64,000 bases of DNA from a virus. Below the pieces are notes generated by a model, which saw only the letters and a list, made by a program, of their open reading frames with translations, was not told the DNA's origin and did no database searches. Location: IMG/VR virus record IMGVR_UViG_3300042090_003221, positions 1-64,000 of that record, one strand, 5' to 3'. Shown one piece after another: positions 33,005 to 41,819 of the stretch; within the stretch, counting starts at the first letter, position 1; the number at the start of each line of letters is the position of its first letter. The position numbers and the translations under genes were made by a program.

Positions 33005-33429
33005 AAAAAATTGGAGAAAACCTCCTGCAGCGCGAGCGCGACAACGCGGAGCATCACCGCCAAGTCGCTGTTGATCTCCTCGAACATGGAGCGGTTGGCG
33101 TCCGAGCTCCAGACCCGCGCCCAGCCCTCCCTGCCGTCCTCCTTGCGGTCGACGAGCTCGAGGCAGGAGCCGATGATGAGGCGACGGTCCTCTTCGCTCA
33201 TCTTGGCGAGCTCGCGGGAGACAGGCGTGATGATCTGCCCCAGGCGATCGAGCGGCATAGCGGCGAGGTTGCCGAGGCCATCGCGGCGCAGCTCGATTAG
33301 CAGCGGCGCGAGCTCGCCGACGCCGGATGCGATCAGCGGCGAGATCTTGGACGCCACCGCCAGCTGCCTGAAGGCGTCCATCTTGCGCGCGACGCGATAG
33401 GTCGCGCCGTTGATTTGAAGCGTAGCCAT
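32962..33429 (-). CDS. Tail assembly chaperone (short form)
   Basis: A 155-residue helical protein encoded just before the tape measure side and just after the tube gene, the standard place of tail chaperones. ATYRVARKMDAFRQLAVA opens the fold. Translation in the zero frame ends 13 codons after the slippery site. It should keep the tape measure soluble and recruit tube subunits. Confidence 0.8.
   Translation of the reverse strand: MATLQINGATYRVARKMDAFRQLAVASKISPLIASGVGELAPLLIELRRDGLGNLAAMPLDRLGQIITPVSRELAKMSEEDRRLIIGSCLELVDRKEDGREGWARVWSSDANRSMFEEINSDLAVMLRVVALALQEVFSNFLPASLSASRGGAQG
33004..33010 (-). promoter_or_regulatory. -1 ribosomal frameshift site T-TTT-TTG
   Basis: On the minus strand the heptamer T TTT TTG falls at codons 140-142 of the chaperone in the phase needed for -1 slippage, where both tRNAs can re-pair. 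The downstream -1 frame stays open for 79 codons with conserved-looking sequence. This matches known tail-chaperone frameshifting. Confidence 0.8.
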
Positions 33430-33432
33430 CTA

Positions 33433-33903
33433 TCAGACCCCGCCGGTCGACTGGTAGTTGTCGCCGAGGATCTGCTCGGAGGCGATGCAGTCGAATTCCC
33501 AGACGTTCATCGCGCCCTCGGTCTTGTAGCCAAGGTTCGTCTGCTTGATGAAGGCGCCGCCCGTGCAAACGATCGAGTCGCCGGTGACGGCGTTGGTGAT
33601 CGTCAGCACGTTCTGCCCCCAATAGGCCGAGGAAACCGCCTGATGGCGATAGAGCGCGTTGAGCTGCGCGTTGCCGGTGGCGGTCTTGAGCAGCGAGACC
33701 GATACGCGCACCGCGGTCGAGGCGCGCAACGAGTGCATGCCATCGCCGCCGGCGCCGACGGTCATTGTGTTCTTGTCGGCCACCTGGGAGAGGCTGATGC
33801 CCTCGTCGGAGAGGCCGGCCGACGAGAGGCTGAACGAGCCCCCAGGGCCGGAAATCGACGCGTTGACGTCAAGGAACGAATAGGCGCCCATCTGAACAGC
33901 CAT
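33433..33903 (-). CDS. Tail tube protein (DUF3277-like)
   Basis: A 156-residue protein of the DUF3277 type: YSFLDVNASISGPGG at the start, AVRVSVSLLKTATGNAQLNA in the middle and GYKTEGAMNVWEFDCI near the end. It lies directly after the sheath gene, as in other phages with DUF3383 sheaths, and should form the inner tail tube. Confidence 0.85.
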   Translation of the reverse strand: MAVQMGAYSFLDVNASISGPGGSFSLSSAGLSDEGISLSQVADKNTMTVGAGGDGMHSLRASTAVRVSVSLLKTATGNAQLNALYRHQAVSSAYWGQNVLTITNAVTGDSIVCTGGAFIKQTNLGYKTEGAMNVWEFDCIASEQILGDNYQSTGGV

Positions 33904-33931
33904 TTTACCTGCCTCCTAAAGTTGGGCGCAA

Positions 33932-35446
33932 TCAGGGATTAACCGAAAGCAGCACGTTGACGGTCTGGACCGCGCCAGCGAGTTTTACTGCAACTTGGAA
34001 AGGAACCGAAACGCGCTCTTCGCGCAAATTCTCGGCCTGCGTTGCGACTGGAGGGTAATATATGTAATACCCCTTCGACAGCGTGCCGCCCTGCGCGAGC
34101 ATGCCGAAGCCGGCAGCGTTCCATTGCCCCGGGGCGAGCAGACCGTTGTTGATGCCAGCCTCGCAGCCCTGCGCGATGGCGTTGGCGATAAGATCGGAGC
34201 CCGCGTCGGTCTGCGGGACCTTGGTCGTGATCGTGTAGAGCAGGTTGAAGACGTCGGTCTGGATCTGGTTTTGCAACCAATCGACGCCCTGGACCTCGTC
34301 GAACCAGTAGCCGTTCGTCATCTGCCCGTTCCAGAGCATGACGGCGCCGTTGTTGACTTTGATGTTGCAGTTCCCGCCCTTGGCGATCAGCGTCGAGAAT
34401 TGCGTCTCGTTGAGGTTCTCGCCCTGAAGGCCCGGCGCCTGCTTATAGGCGAGCGTCAGCGTCGAGTTGTTCGCTGTGAAGTCGACGGTGAAGCCGCGGC
34501 CAAACAGCGTCGCGACCGCATAGGGGTTGTAGCCCGAAAACATCCAAAAGACGCGGCGGTTGTTGAGCGACTGCAGCACGCTCGCGAGGTCGCTGGTCTG
34601 CGTCGGATCGAGGCAGGCGGTGTTGGTGATCGTGGTGCCGAAAATCCGGGTGCGCGATCCCGCGAGGATGAAGGAAGCCACGGCGATATAGTCGGCCTGG
34701 GCCAACGCGACCGTGGTGGCGTCCATCATGCCGTACCAAGCCGACGTCGCCCCGGCGAGCGCCTGAACCGCGGTCAGCGCGGCCTCCGCAGCGGAGCCGA
34801 TGACGGGCGCGGAGGCGCCGGAGGCGGCCGTGAGGCCAAGCAGGGTCGAGATATCGGTGGACCCGCCCAGCGTCACCAGCGTCGAGCCGTAGCTGACGCT
34901 CGACGTCGCGCCTGTGGTTCCGGAGCGGATCTCGAAGCGGCCGAAGCTCGAATTCCAGACGCACGTCACGCCGGCGCCGAACGAGGTGACGAGCGCGGTC
35001 TGGATGATGGCCGCGACGCCGTTGATGTTGATCGCACCGCTGAAATTCAGCGCAGTGATATCGTGCGGAGTCCCGTTGACCACGATATGGAATGAGCCGT
35101 TAGCGACGGCGGTGAAGACGCTGAGAAGCTGTTGCAGCGCCGTCAGCTGCGCGGCCTTGAGCAAGCCGGCGGTCGCCGTCGACGCCCAGCGGCCGATGTA
35201 GAGAATCGCCGGCTGCGGCGACTGCTCGAAGAACAGCGTCGCGGCCTGATACTCCGGCGTGATCGACGTGAAATCCGCCGAGACCTGCAGAATGTTCGAA
35301 TACATGCGATAGCGCTCGCCGAGGTCGATGACGGCGGAATCACCCAGGATCATGAGCGTGCCGAAATTCTCGAACGGCACAGCGTTCGGCGTGAAGGCCA
35401 CGCTGACATTGACGAAATCCGAGACGTCCACGGTTATTGCAGACAT
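33932..35446 (-). CDS. Contractile tail sheath (DUF3383-like)
   Basis: A 504-residue sheath. FGTLMILGDS, DFTSITPEYQAATLFFEQSP with YIGRWAST, WYGMMDATT, FWMFSGYNPY and the C-terminal GYYIYYPPVATQ-A-LREER are typical of DUF3383 sheath proteins. It wraps the tube and contracts on adsorption, and it identifies the virus as a myovirus-like phage. Confidence 0.92.
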   Translation of the reverse strand: MSAITVDVSDFVNVSVAFTPNAVPFENFGTLMILGDSAVIDLGERYRMYSNILQVSADFTSITPEYQAATLFFEQSPQPAILYIGRWASTATAGLLKAAQLTALQQLLSVFTAVANGSFHIVVNGTPHDITALNFSGAININGVAAIIQTALVTSFGAGVTCVWNSSFGRFEIRSGTTGATSSVSYGSTLVTLGGSTDISTLLGLTAASGASAPVIGSAAEAALTAVQALAGATSAWYGMMDATTVALAQADYIAVASFILAGSRTRIFGTTITNTACLDPTQTSDLASVLQSLNNRRVFWMFSGYNPYAVATLFGRGFTVDFTANNSTLTLAYKQAPGLQGENLNETQFSTLIAKGGNCNIKVNNGAVMLWNGQMTNGYWFDEVQGVDWLQNQIQTDVFNLLYTITTKVPQTDAGSDLIANAIAQGCEAGINNGLLAPGQWNAAGFGMLAQGGTLSKGYYIYYPPVATQAENLREERVSVPFQVAVKLAGAVQTVNVLLSVNP

Positions 35447-35461
35447 GGGGCGAAGCTTTCC

Positions 35462-36070
35462 TTATTCGACGAGCGGAGAAACGGATTGCGGTGTTTGCAG
35501 CGGGTCGCTGACGCCGAGGTCGGTGGCGACGGTTCCCTGCATCTGCAGGAGGTTTAGGATCGTCCAATTGAGGACCGTGCGACGGCGGAAGCGCATCGAG
35601 ATATCGACGCGCCGCAGCGTGCGTTGGTTGACCATGTCAGGCAGGAATCGCGACTTGCCGGGGATCTCGACGAGCGCGAGGCCTACGAAGTAGAGCTTCT
35701 CGCGGTTCTGAGGGATCATCAGGCCGGTGCGCAGCACCTTGGCGTTGCCGCGCGCGCTTGGTCCGTAGAAGCTCGCGAGGACCGTGATGATGTCGTTGTC
35801 GACCGAGGTCGACGACCCTTGCCCGACGCCGCTGTGCAGGAGCGAAATGTTCGGGTCCGGGTCCTCGTCGACGACGCCGATCGCGCACCAGTCGGTCGAC
35901 GCCTCGGGCTGCGTCGGCGGCACGAGCTGCCAGCGCGGCCGCACAAGGTTTCCGGGCAAGCCGACGACGCCGGCGACGAGCCCAACTAGGATAGCGTCGA
36001 GCGCGGCGTCTTCGGCCGGCAGCGCCGTCGTCGGCGCGAGATAGCCGCCCGTGCTCGAGTCGTTAGCCAC
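35462..36070 (-). CDS. Neck/tail terminator protein
   Basis: A 202-residue protein starting with GTG. LIPRPRW-type N-terminal residues (NLVRPRWQLVPPTQP), WCAIGVVDEDPDPN and VDISMRFRRRTVLNWTILNL match the phage neck terminator (LIC-type) family found before DUF3383 sheaths. It should cap the tail and join it to the head. Confidence 0.75.
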   Translation of the reverse strand: MANDSSTGGYLAPTTALPAEDAALDAILVGLVAGVVGLPGNLVRPRWQLVPPTQPEASTDWCAIGVVDEDPDPNISLLHSGVGQGSSTSVDNDIITVLASFYGPSARGNAKVLRTGLMIPQNREKLYFVGLALVEIPGKSRFLPDMVNQRTLRRVDISMRFRRRTVLNWTILNLLQMQGTVATDLGVSDPLQTPQSVSPLVE

Positions 36071-36083
36071 GGGCGCGGCGAGC

Positions 36084-36395
36084 TTAGAACTTGACCGCGG
36101 AAATCAGGCGCGCGCCGTGCGGCGTCCCCGCCCACGGATGCGGCGCCTTGACGCCCGCCGCGGCGCGGCCGGGGCGGCTGATGCGGGCGAGAACGTGCCG
36201 CGCCTTGAGGTTAAGCGGAGGCTTTTCGAGCTGGTGCATCACGAAGGCGATCTGCACGATGGCGAGCGTGCGCGGGTCCTTGACGCGCTCGACGTGGATC
36301 GTCACGTTCGCGACGTCGACCCAGGTCTGTATCGCGGTCTCGTCATAGCGCGAGGCGTGCGGAAACGCCGACTTGACGTCGTCAGTCGAGATCAT
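36084..36395 (-). CDS. Hypothetical head-tail joining region protein
   Basis: A 103-residue protein with a helical N-terminus (DVKSAFPHASRYDETAIQTW) and a basic, Pro-rich C-terminus. Its place between head-closure and tail-terminator genes suggests a connector role. Family uncertain. Confidence 0.55.
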   Translation of the reverse strand: MISTDDVKSAFPHASRYDETAIQTWVDVANVTIHVERVKDPRTLAIVQIAFVMHQLEKPPLNLKARHVLARISRPGRAAAGVKAPHPWAGTPHGARLISAVKF

Positions 36396-36408
36396 CGGTC
36401 ATTCCTGT

Positions 36409-36801
36409 TCAGGTTGGCGGGTTGAGGGTCTGCAGATCGCAGGAGGCGTGAATGAAGCCGGCGCCGAAGGATGAGTAATCCTCGGTTGCGCAGACCACGT
36501 AAGCGGCGCCGTGCCATGTCACGACATCAGCGACGCGCTCGCTGACGTCATCGATGCGATGGCCCGACGTGAGTGCGTCGCCGCGGAGATAGACGTCAAT
36601 GAACGCGGTCACGCGCGTACCGTCGTCCAAACGGCGAAGGCTTCCCTTCCCGGGGACGACGATCGCGGACGTGATCGTTGTTGTGGTCGACGCCGTCGCG
36701 CTCACGCCGCCAGCGCCGATGATCTTGGTTTCGGACGTGATGCCGATCGTGTCGTTGAACTCGCGGGAACCGAGAACGTCGCTAAAATCCATATCAGGCA
36801 T
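36409..36801 (-). CDS. Head-closure-like protein
   Basis: A 130-residue beta-rich protein (FNDTIGITSETKIIGAGG, then TRVTAFIDVYLRG and VVTWHGAAYVVCAT). Size, beta-barrel-like pattern and gene order fit a head-closure or stopper protein. Assignment is by context. Confidence 0.6.
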   Translation of the reverse strand: MPDMDFSDVLGSREFNDTIGITSETKIIGAGGVSATASTTTTITSAIVVPGKGSLRRLDDGTRVTAFIDVYLRGDALTSGHRIDDVSERVADVVTWHGAAYVVCATEDYSSFGAGFIHASCDLQTLNPPT

Positions 36802-36804
36802 GGA

Positions 36805-37305
36805 TCACGGTTCCTTTTTCGCGATAACGTAAGTGACCGCCTGCCTCATCGCGCCGGTGTCACGCAGCGGGTCCGTTCTGGTGACGCCTCTCGCTACGCG
36901 CTTGGCGATCGTGAGCGGCGCCAGCGGCGCGAACGGACCGTCAACAATCTTTTGCTGGACAGCCGCAGCCGCTATCAGGCCGACCGCCGTCATTTGCTGG
37001 TCGACCTGCGAGAGGTCGCCGTCGAGCGCCTTGACGCCCGCCTTCTTGAACCGCGCAATGGCGTCGGGGAGGATCTTCTCGACGCCCGGGATCAGGAAGG
37101 GGCGAGCTGGGATATTTCTCTCGGGGACGCCGAATTCATGGATATAGCCGAGCTCGGAATTAGTGATCGGCTCCTCGTCGTCGTCCGGATCTCGGGGGCG
37201 CTCCGCGCTCTCCTTCGGGATCCCGACGAGCACCTCCTTCGAGGTCAGGGATTTGATGGCGGCGAGGACGTCGTTGAGGCGCCCCTTCGTGACCTTGACG
37301 CCCAA
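36805..37305 (-). CDS. HK97 gp10-like tail completion protein
   Basis: About 166 residues from a TTG at 37305; no ATG or GTG in frame gives a sensible start, and the TTG lies next to the stop of the gene before it. KEVLVGIPKES, GYIHEFGVPERNIPARPFLI and the following helix are typical of HK97 gp10-like tail completion proteins. Confidence 0.75.
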   Translation of the reverse strand: MGVKVTKGRLNDVLAAIKSLTSKEVLVGIPKESAERPRDPDDDEEPITNSELGYIHEFGVPERNIPARPFLIPGVEKILPDAIARFKKAGVKALDGDLSQVDQQMTAVGLIAAAAVQQKIVDGPFAPLAPLTIAKRVARGVTRTDPLRDTGAMRQAVTYVIAKKEP

Positions 37306-37307
37306 CG

Positions 37308-37727
37308 CTATCCGCGCCTCACGCCATAGACGTGCGGCCGCTGCGGCGTCGATGAATAGACCATCAAGCCAACGCTCGCGCGCGCGAGCATCGCGGCGAG
37401 GCGCTGCCCGTAACTGGTCGCGTTCCAGTCCCCGGCGCCGGCGGTTGTGATCGAGCCCTCGTCGTAGGAGACGCTCAACCCGCCCGCGCTCTTTGACGAG
37501 ATCGGGCCGAGCGTGTCCCCAGGAAGCGCGCCGCCTTGTGCATCGCGCGCGTCCTGCGCATTGAGGACCAAGTTGTGAGCGACGAACAGATAGCACGCCA
37601 AGTCCGCGTTCGCGCCCAGGGCGCTGAGCGCAAGTTGGTTTTGTGCCTGAGTGAGCCAGAAATCCGCGGAGGCCGCGGAGTTCACGAATTCAGGGAAAAC
37701 CGTGACGAACGTGGCGGTATTTGCCAT
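37308..37727 (-). CDS. DUF4054 head-tail adaptor
   Basis: A 139-residue protein: FPEFVNSAASADFWLTQAQN at the start, CYLFVAHNLVLNAQDARD in the middle and GLMVYSSTPQRPHVYG at the end, as in DUF4054 adaptors that dock beneath the portal. Confidence 0.8.
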   Translation of the reverse strand: MANTATFVTVFPEFVNSAASADFWLTQAQNQLALSALGANADLACYLFVAHNLVLNAQDARDAQGGALPGDTLGPISSKSAGGLSVSYDEGSITTAGAGDWNATSYGQRLAAMLARASVGLMVYSSTPQRPHVYGVRRG

Positions 37728-37731
37728 AGCG

Positions 37732-38337
37732 TCAGTTCGCCCAGAAGCCCTGGAAGGCCCAAAGCGCAGCGTCCGCGGCGAGGGTGGCGCAGTTGATCGT
37801 GACCGCGACCGTGACCGTGGCGGCCTCGGTCAGGGTCAGGGACTGCGGATTCGTCAGCGCCGCGGAAGCGGCGCCGACCTGCGTCGCGAAATGAATCGCG
37901 CTCTGCGTGTTGGAGCCGAACGCGCCGGTCTTGGTGAGCTGCGCCTCCATCGACCAACCCTGACCGTTGGTCGTCACCGCACCCGAGGTCGCGACCGTCG
38001 TGCCGCCAACGACGGCGGCGCCGATGTTCGCGGTCGTCGGGGCGACGATAAGCTTCACCGTCTTGGTGTTGGCGTTGGCGCCGAAGGAACCCGCGGCCCA
38101 GACCTCGATCGTGCGGCTCGCCTGATCGAAGGCGGCCGCCGGGATCGTGGCGGTGGCGACGACATAGTCAGCGGCCGTGCCCGCCGGCGCTGCGCCACCC
38201 GCCGGCGCCTGCATCCACAGGTTGCCGGATGCCCTGAAGGAGCCCGGCGCGGCGGCGCCGCCGGCGAGGGCGGCGGTGTCATTCGGAAGAGCGTTGGACG
38301 GGACGTCGCCAACGTTGGTCGTCATGATTCGGAACAT
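37732..38337 (-). CDS. Capsid-decoration-type beta-rich protein
   Basis: A 201-residue Ala/Thr-rich protein with a jelly-roll-like C-terminus (SLTLTEAATVTVAVTINCAT, then LWAFQGFWAN). The same type of end is seen in phage head-decoration proteins. An ATG four codons later is an alternative start. Confidence 0.55.
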   Translation of the reverse strand: MFRIMTTNVGDVPSNALPNDTAALAGGAAAPGSFRASGNLWMQAPAGGAAPAGTAADYVVATATIPAAAFDQASRTIEVWAAGSFGANANTKTVKLIVAPTTANIGAAVVGGTTVATSGAVTTNGQGWSMEAQLTKTGAFGSNTQSAIHFATQVGAASAALTNPQSLTLTEAATVTVAVTINCATLAADAALWAFQGFWAN

Positions 38338-38366
38338 TGGCCGAGATCCTTGATCCTAAGAGGAAA

Positions 38367-38810
38367 TTACGAGTCCTTGGTGACGCCGGCGAACTCGGCC
38401 GGCACGGCGTCCGGATTGACGGGCTCGAAGCCGGAGATGAGCGAGCGGCGGTCGCGGGCTTCGCTTTCCGTGCCGCCGGCCTTCGGCGTCGCGAAGATGA
38501 GACCCTTCTCGACCGGCGGGAATTCGCCGTTCTCTGCGAGCCATGTGTTCCAGAATTCGGCGTCGACGTTGTGCGTCAGCGCGAAGCCGCCAACGAGCTG
38601 CTTCTCGCTGTCGACGCCGACCGGCCTCGAGCAGCCCTCGATGACGAGGGTGCGGCCGTCTTTGATGCGCGAGACCACCTCGCGGACGCCGCCGCCGAAG
38701 GCGTCCTCGGTCCTGCTCAACTTCTTCTGGAGCTGGAGACGGAGCGAGAATGGAAGCTTCGAGGCAACGGTAACGGTCGACGCGGAGGTCGAGGCGGGAG
38801 CAGTGGACAT
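38367..38810 (-). CDS. Hypothetical capsid-region protein
   Basis: A 147-residue protein; the ATG at 38810 has GAGAG upstream and precedes the protein-like part. A charged centre and a partial WNTWLAENGEFPPVEKGLIF segment are visible. It follows the major capsid gene, so it is probably a minor head or connector protein. Confidence 0.5.
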   Translation of the reverse strand: MSTAPASTSASTVTVASKLPFSLRLQLQKKLSRTEDAFGGGVREVVSRIKDGRTLVIEGCSRPVGVDSEKQLVGGFALTHNVDAEFWNTWLAENGEFPPVEKGLIFATPKAGGTESEARDRRSLISGFEPVNPDAVPAEFAGVTKDS

Positions 38811-38890
38811 GAAATCTCTCGGAGAATGGCCGTGGCGGGATTGCCGCATCCCGCGTCGTGACAGACGCGGGAGCTGTTTGGTCGGCGCGG

Positions 38891-39928
38891 TCACACGCCG
38901 GTCATGGTCGAGATGGCGATCGGCTGTTTGATGATCGCGCCCCAGGAACCCGCCGTCTTCTTTTGCTGGTAGCTCGAGAGCTGGCGGATGATCGGATGGT
39001 CCTTCATCTTGACGTTGAAGGAGCAGAAGCCCGGCGACTTGCCGTCGTAGTTGTCGGCGATGAGCTGAACGTTCTCAATGCTGTTGACGGTGTAGCGCGG
39101 CGAGGTCTTCACCTTCAGATTCGGGTAGGCCTTCTTGATGGTGTCCATCGCCGAGATGCCGAAGGAGTTCGTCGACACCAGCGCGGCCTCGCGGGACGGC
39201 GAGCACGCGAAAGTCAGCGAATCCTTAGTCTTCACGCGACCGAAGGTCCGGGTCACCAAGTCGTTGAAGAGGATCTGGAAGTCGTTGAGGATCTCGGTCG
39301 GGGCCGCATAGGCGCCGTTCGTGCCCCAGCTCGTGCCGCCCATCGCCTTGGTGACCGGAGTCACGGCCGCCGGCAACGAGGGGTCGTTGAGGAGGCCGTA
39401 GCATTGGAGGCCGGAAACGCCGAAGTGATAGATATAGTCCATGAACTTGTCGAGCGTCGAAGCCGCCGACGTGTTCTGCTCCTGCACCCAATTGATCTTC
39501 GCTTCGCCCGCCTCGTCGATCTCCTTGTCGCCGATGTCGAGCACGGTCTGGAACAAGAAGCTCTGGCGCTGCGGGAAGATGGCGTTGACGTTGGAGCGGC
39601 CGTTGGTGTTACGGTCGCCGTACGCGGAGATCTCGCCCGTGTTTTCAACCACGGTGAAGGTCGCGGTGCGGGTCGTCCAGTCGCCCGTCTTGCGCTCGCC
39701 CAGAATGTTGGCGCCTTCGTTGGGGGCCTGGAGGACACGGACCGTCTCCGGGTCCATGTAGTTGGTCATCCAGAACGGGATGCCGGCAGAGCTCGTGGTG
39801 ACGAGCGTGGGCAGCGCATCCAGCGCACCCTGCCAATCGCTGCGGAACTCGTCGGGGACGTAGTCGTTCGCGTCGGTATGGATGCCCCACTCGCGTTCAA
39901 GGCGCGGGAAGTCCTTATGCTTGTTCAT
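38891..39928 (-). CDS. Major capsid protein (DUF2184-like)
   Basis: A 345-residue capsid protein. The start at 39928 has AAGGA upstream. IPFWMTNYMDPETVRVLQAP, GERKTGDWTTRTATFTV and GEISAYGDRN are typical of DUF2184 capsid proteins, which adopt the HK97 fold. Neighbouring cement and scaffold genes support this. Confidence 0.88.
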   Translation of the reverse strand: MNKHKDFPRLEREWGIHTDANDYVPDEFRSDWQGALDALPTLVTTSSAGIPFWMTNYMDPETVRVLQAPNEGANILGERKTGDWTTRTATFTVVENTGEISAYGDRNTNGRSNVNAIFPQRQSFLFQTVLDIGDKEIDEAGEAKINWVQEQNTSAASTLDKFMDYIYHFGVSGLQCYGLLNDPSLPAAVTPVTKAMGGTSWGTNGAYAAPTEILNDFQILFNDLVTRTFGRVKTKDSLTFACSPSREAALVSTNSFGISAMDTIKKAYPNLKVKTSPRYTVNSIENVQLIADNYDGKSPGFCSFNVKMKDHPIIRQLSSYQQKKTAGSWGAIIKQPIAISTMTGV

Positions 39929-39954
39929 GTTTGATTGATCCTTGTAACGCGCGA

Positions 39955-40461
39955 TTAATCGATCGACGTCGAGGTGATCTTCACGAGGCCGTTGATTGTT
40001 CCGATGGTCGCCGCGTACCACTTGGTCTCGACGTAGCCAGTGACGGTCGCGCCGGTATTGGCGAACTGGACGGTTCCGTCGGCGAGTTTGGCGAACGCCT
40101 TCTGGCCGACGGCGGCGGTGGCGATGGTCGCCTTGACCCAGACATCAGCTTCAATCAGCGGCAATCCGACGGGCATACCCTGCGGGATGGTCATGCCGCC
40201 TTCGGCGAGGTACGTGGTGATCATCGGGTCGCCGAACTCGCGCGCGACGATGCAGCTCGGCGCGCCGGACGCGGCGCTGTTGATCAGCACGGAGTCGGTG
40301 GCGGCGACGTCGCCCCAAGCAAAGCGGCCGACCGTGACGCCGCCAGCGCCAGCGACCCAGGAGCCAGCCGCGCCGGGAAGAACGCGGCGGGGGTTGAGCG
40401 AAGCCAGATCACCCTCAACGGCAGGCGCCTGGGTCATCTGCATGGAATTCGGGAAAGGCAT
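39955..40461 (-). CDS. Capsid cement protein
   Basis: A 168-residue Gly/Ala-rich protein located between scaffold and capsid genes. TVGRFAWGDVA, IVAREFGDPMITTYL-GGMTIPQG and GYVETKWYAA match the structural cement protein family that locks capsomers after expansion. Confidence 0.8.
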   Translation of the reverse strand: MPFPNSMQMTQAPAVEGDLASLNPRRVLPGAAGSWVAGAGGVTVGRFAWGDVAATDSVLINSAASGAPSCIVAREFGDPMITTYLAEGGMTIPQGMPVGLPLIEADVWVKATIATAAVGQKAFAKLADGTVQFANTGATVTGYVETKWYAATIGTINGLVKITSTSID

Positions 40462-40496
40462 GGGGAGTTACCCTTGATTGATGAGGAGGGAGGAGG

Positions 40497-41630
40497 TCAG
40501 CGCACGAGGCGGTTCGCGTTGGGGTAACGCTTCGCGTATTCCGCAGCTGCGGAAGCGTCCTGCGCGATCTTCGGAGTCGGCTTGACCGCGGCCCCCTTGC
40601 GGGCCTCAGCAAGCGTATCGAAGGTCACCTTCAGTACGGCCGAGGGCAGGGTGTCGACGCCCTTGACGCCGAAGGCCTTGAGGCCGAGGCGGTAGTAGTC
40701 GGTCGCGCTATCGCAGGTCACGACCTTGCCGATCGCAGCCTCAACGGACTCCTTCGCGGAGAAGGTCGCTTTGTTGAAGGCGCGCTCCGCCGCGACGGCG
40801 GCAGTGAGAGCCGCGTCCATCGCGGGTCTGGTGACCATATCGTTGTCCTCTTCATCGTTGGCGTTGGGATCGACTTCGCCGTCCGCCGGGCTGGCGGTTT
40901 CGGTTTGGGCGCCGGGGTCGACCTGCTCTTCACTGTCGGTCGCGGGCGTCTCCTCGGCGCCGATCTTGGCGACGAGCGAGTTGAAATGGTTCATGTCTTC
41001 GGGGGAGAGCTTCGAGGCGAGGAAAGAGCGCGCCATCGCGATGGCGTCGCCGTCGCCGTCACCCTCGACGTCTTCGTTGACGGCGCCTTCGCCTCCGCCC
41101 TCGACGCCGCCTTCGCTCTCGCCGACAGCGGCGGGGTCAACCGCGGGGTCCTTGCCCTTGTTTTCGTCGAGCTCTCCGGCGCTGGGCGGCGGCGCAGCGC
41201 TCGGATCCGTCACCGGTTCCGCGTCGTCCTTGGCCTCGATCGGGGCCGAACCCGCCAGCGCGTCGAGCAGCTTCGCGAGGCCCTCGGCGTCCGCGTCGAC
41301 CGCGAGCCGGCCCTCGACCGCCTTGAGCGCAGCCGCGGACAGCACCGGGAGACGCTCCGCATAATTCTTGTGGTTGATGCCGGCGACGATCGACGTGAAG
41401 TCGATTGCTTGATCCTGGGCGAAGCGCGGGGCGAAGTGAGCCGTAATGCCCCCCAGCACCAGCGCCGCCTTGCGAGTAAGGGGCTTACGAGCCATCTGCG
41501 AATTTTCCTTTTCGTTGAAACCGCCGGCTCCGCCGGCCTCCGCGAGCAGAGAAGCGTCCAGCCCCAGGGCCTTCATCGCTTCCTTTGGACTTGCGAAATT
41601 TTGACGCAGAGCCGCGCCGAGAGGGCTCAT
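40497..41630 (-). CDS. Scaffold-like protein (C-terminal part of DUF2213-type proteins)
   Basis: A 377-residue acidic protein. KPLTRKAALVLGGITAHFAP, IVAGINHKNY, and a later block ending AKRYPNANRLVR match the scaffold-like second half of some DUF2213 proteins, in which protease and scaffold are fused. A long Asp/Glu-rich disordered stretch (about 150-270) fits a scaffold. AGGAG lies before the ATG. The frame remains open for about 40 codons upstream without a start codon. Confidence 0.7.
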   Translation of the reverse strand: MSPLGAALRQNFASPKEAMKALGLDASLLAEAGGAGGFNEKENSQMARKPLTRKAALVLGGITAHFAPRFAQDQAIDFTSIVAGINHKNYAERLPVLSAAALKAVEGRLAVDADAEGLAKLLDALAGSAPIEAKDDAEPVTDPSAAPPPSAGELDENKGKDPAVDPAAVGESEGGVEGGGEGAVNEDVEGDGDGDAIAMARSFLASKLSPEDMNHFNSLVAKIGAEETPATDSEEQVDPGAQTETASPADGEVDPNANDEEDNDMVTRPAMDAALTAAVAAERAFNKATFSAKESVEAAIGKVVTCDSATDYYRLGLKAFGVKGVDTLPSAVLKVTFDTLAEARKGAAVKPTPKIAQDASAAAEYAKRYPNANRLVR

Positions 41631-41654
41631 CAGAGCGATCTCCTGATTGGAGGA

Positions 41655-41819
41655 TTGATTTGCGTCGCCAAGCTGACCCGTGACCAGCTCGCCGAGAACG
41701 GAGCAAAGGGCGCCGAAGCCCTCAACTCGAAACTGACCCCCGAGCAGCGAAGCGCCTCAGCACGGAAAGCCAGAGCCGCGCAGTTAGCGAAACGACAACA
41801 GTGCTGCCTCAATGACTGA
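41655..41819 (+). CDS. Possible small inserted ORF on the opposite strand
   Basis: About 54 residues from a TTG at 41655. The sequence ([20 protein letters not shown], then [14 protein letters not shown]) resembles a recurrent type of small basic phage protein. It runs against the capsid genes and overlaps the protease gene end by 36 bases. The ribosome site is too close to the start, so it may be a remnant or a chance frame. Confidence 0.3.
   Translation: MICVAKLTRDQLAENGAKGAEALNSKLTPEQRSASARKARAAQLAKRQQCCLND

Noticed and set aside
36805-37596. The full 263-codon frame for the tail completion protein
   Set aside because: The first 97 codons overlap the DUF4054 gene and are Arg-rich antisense-like; the family-like part starts at about 37305.
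40905-41819. A 304-codon + strand frame opposite the scaffold
   Set aside because: Only its last 54 codons look like a protein. The rest mirrors the acidic scaffold and has no domain character.
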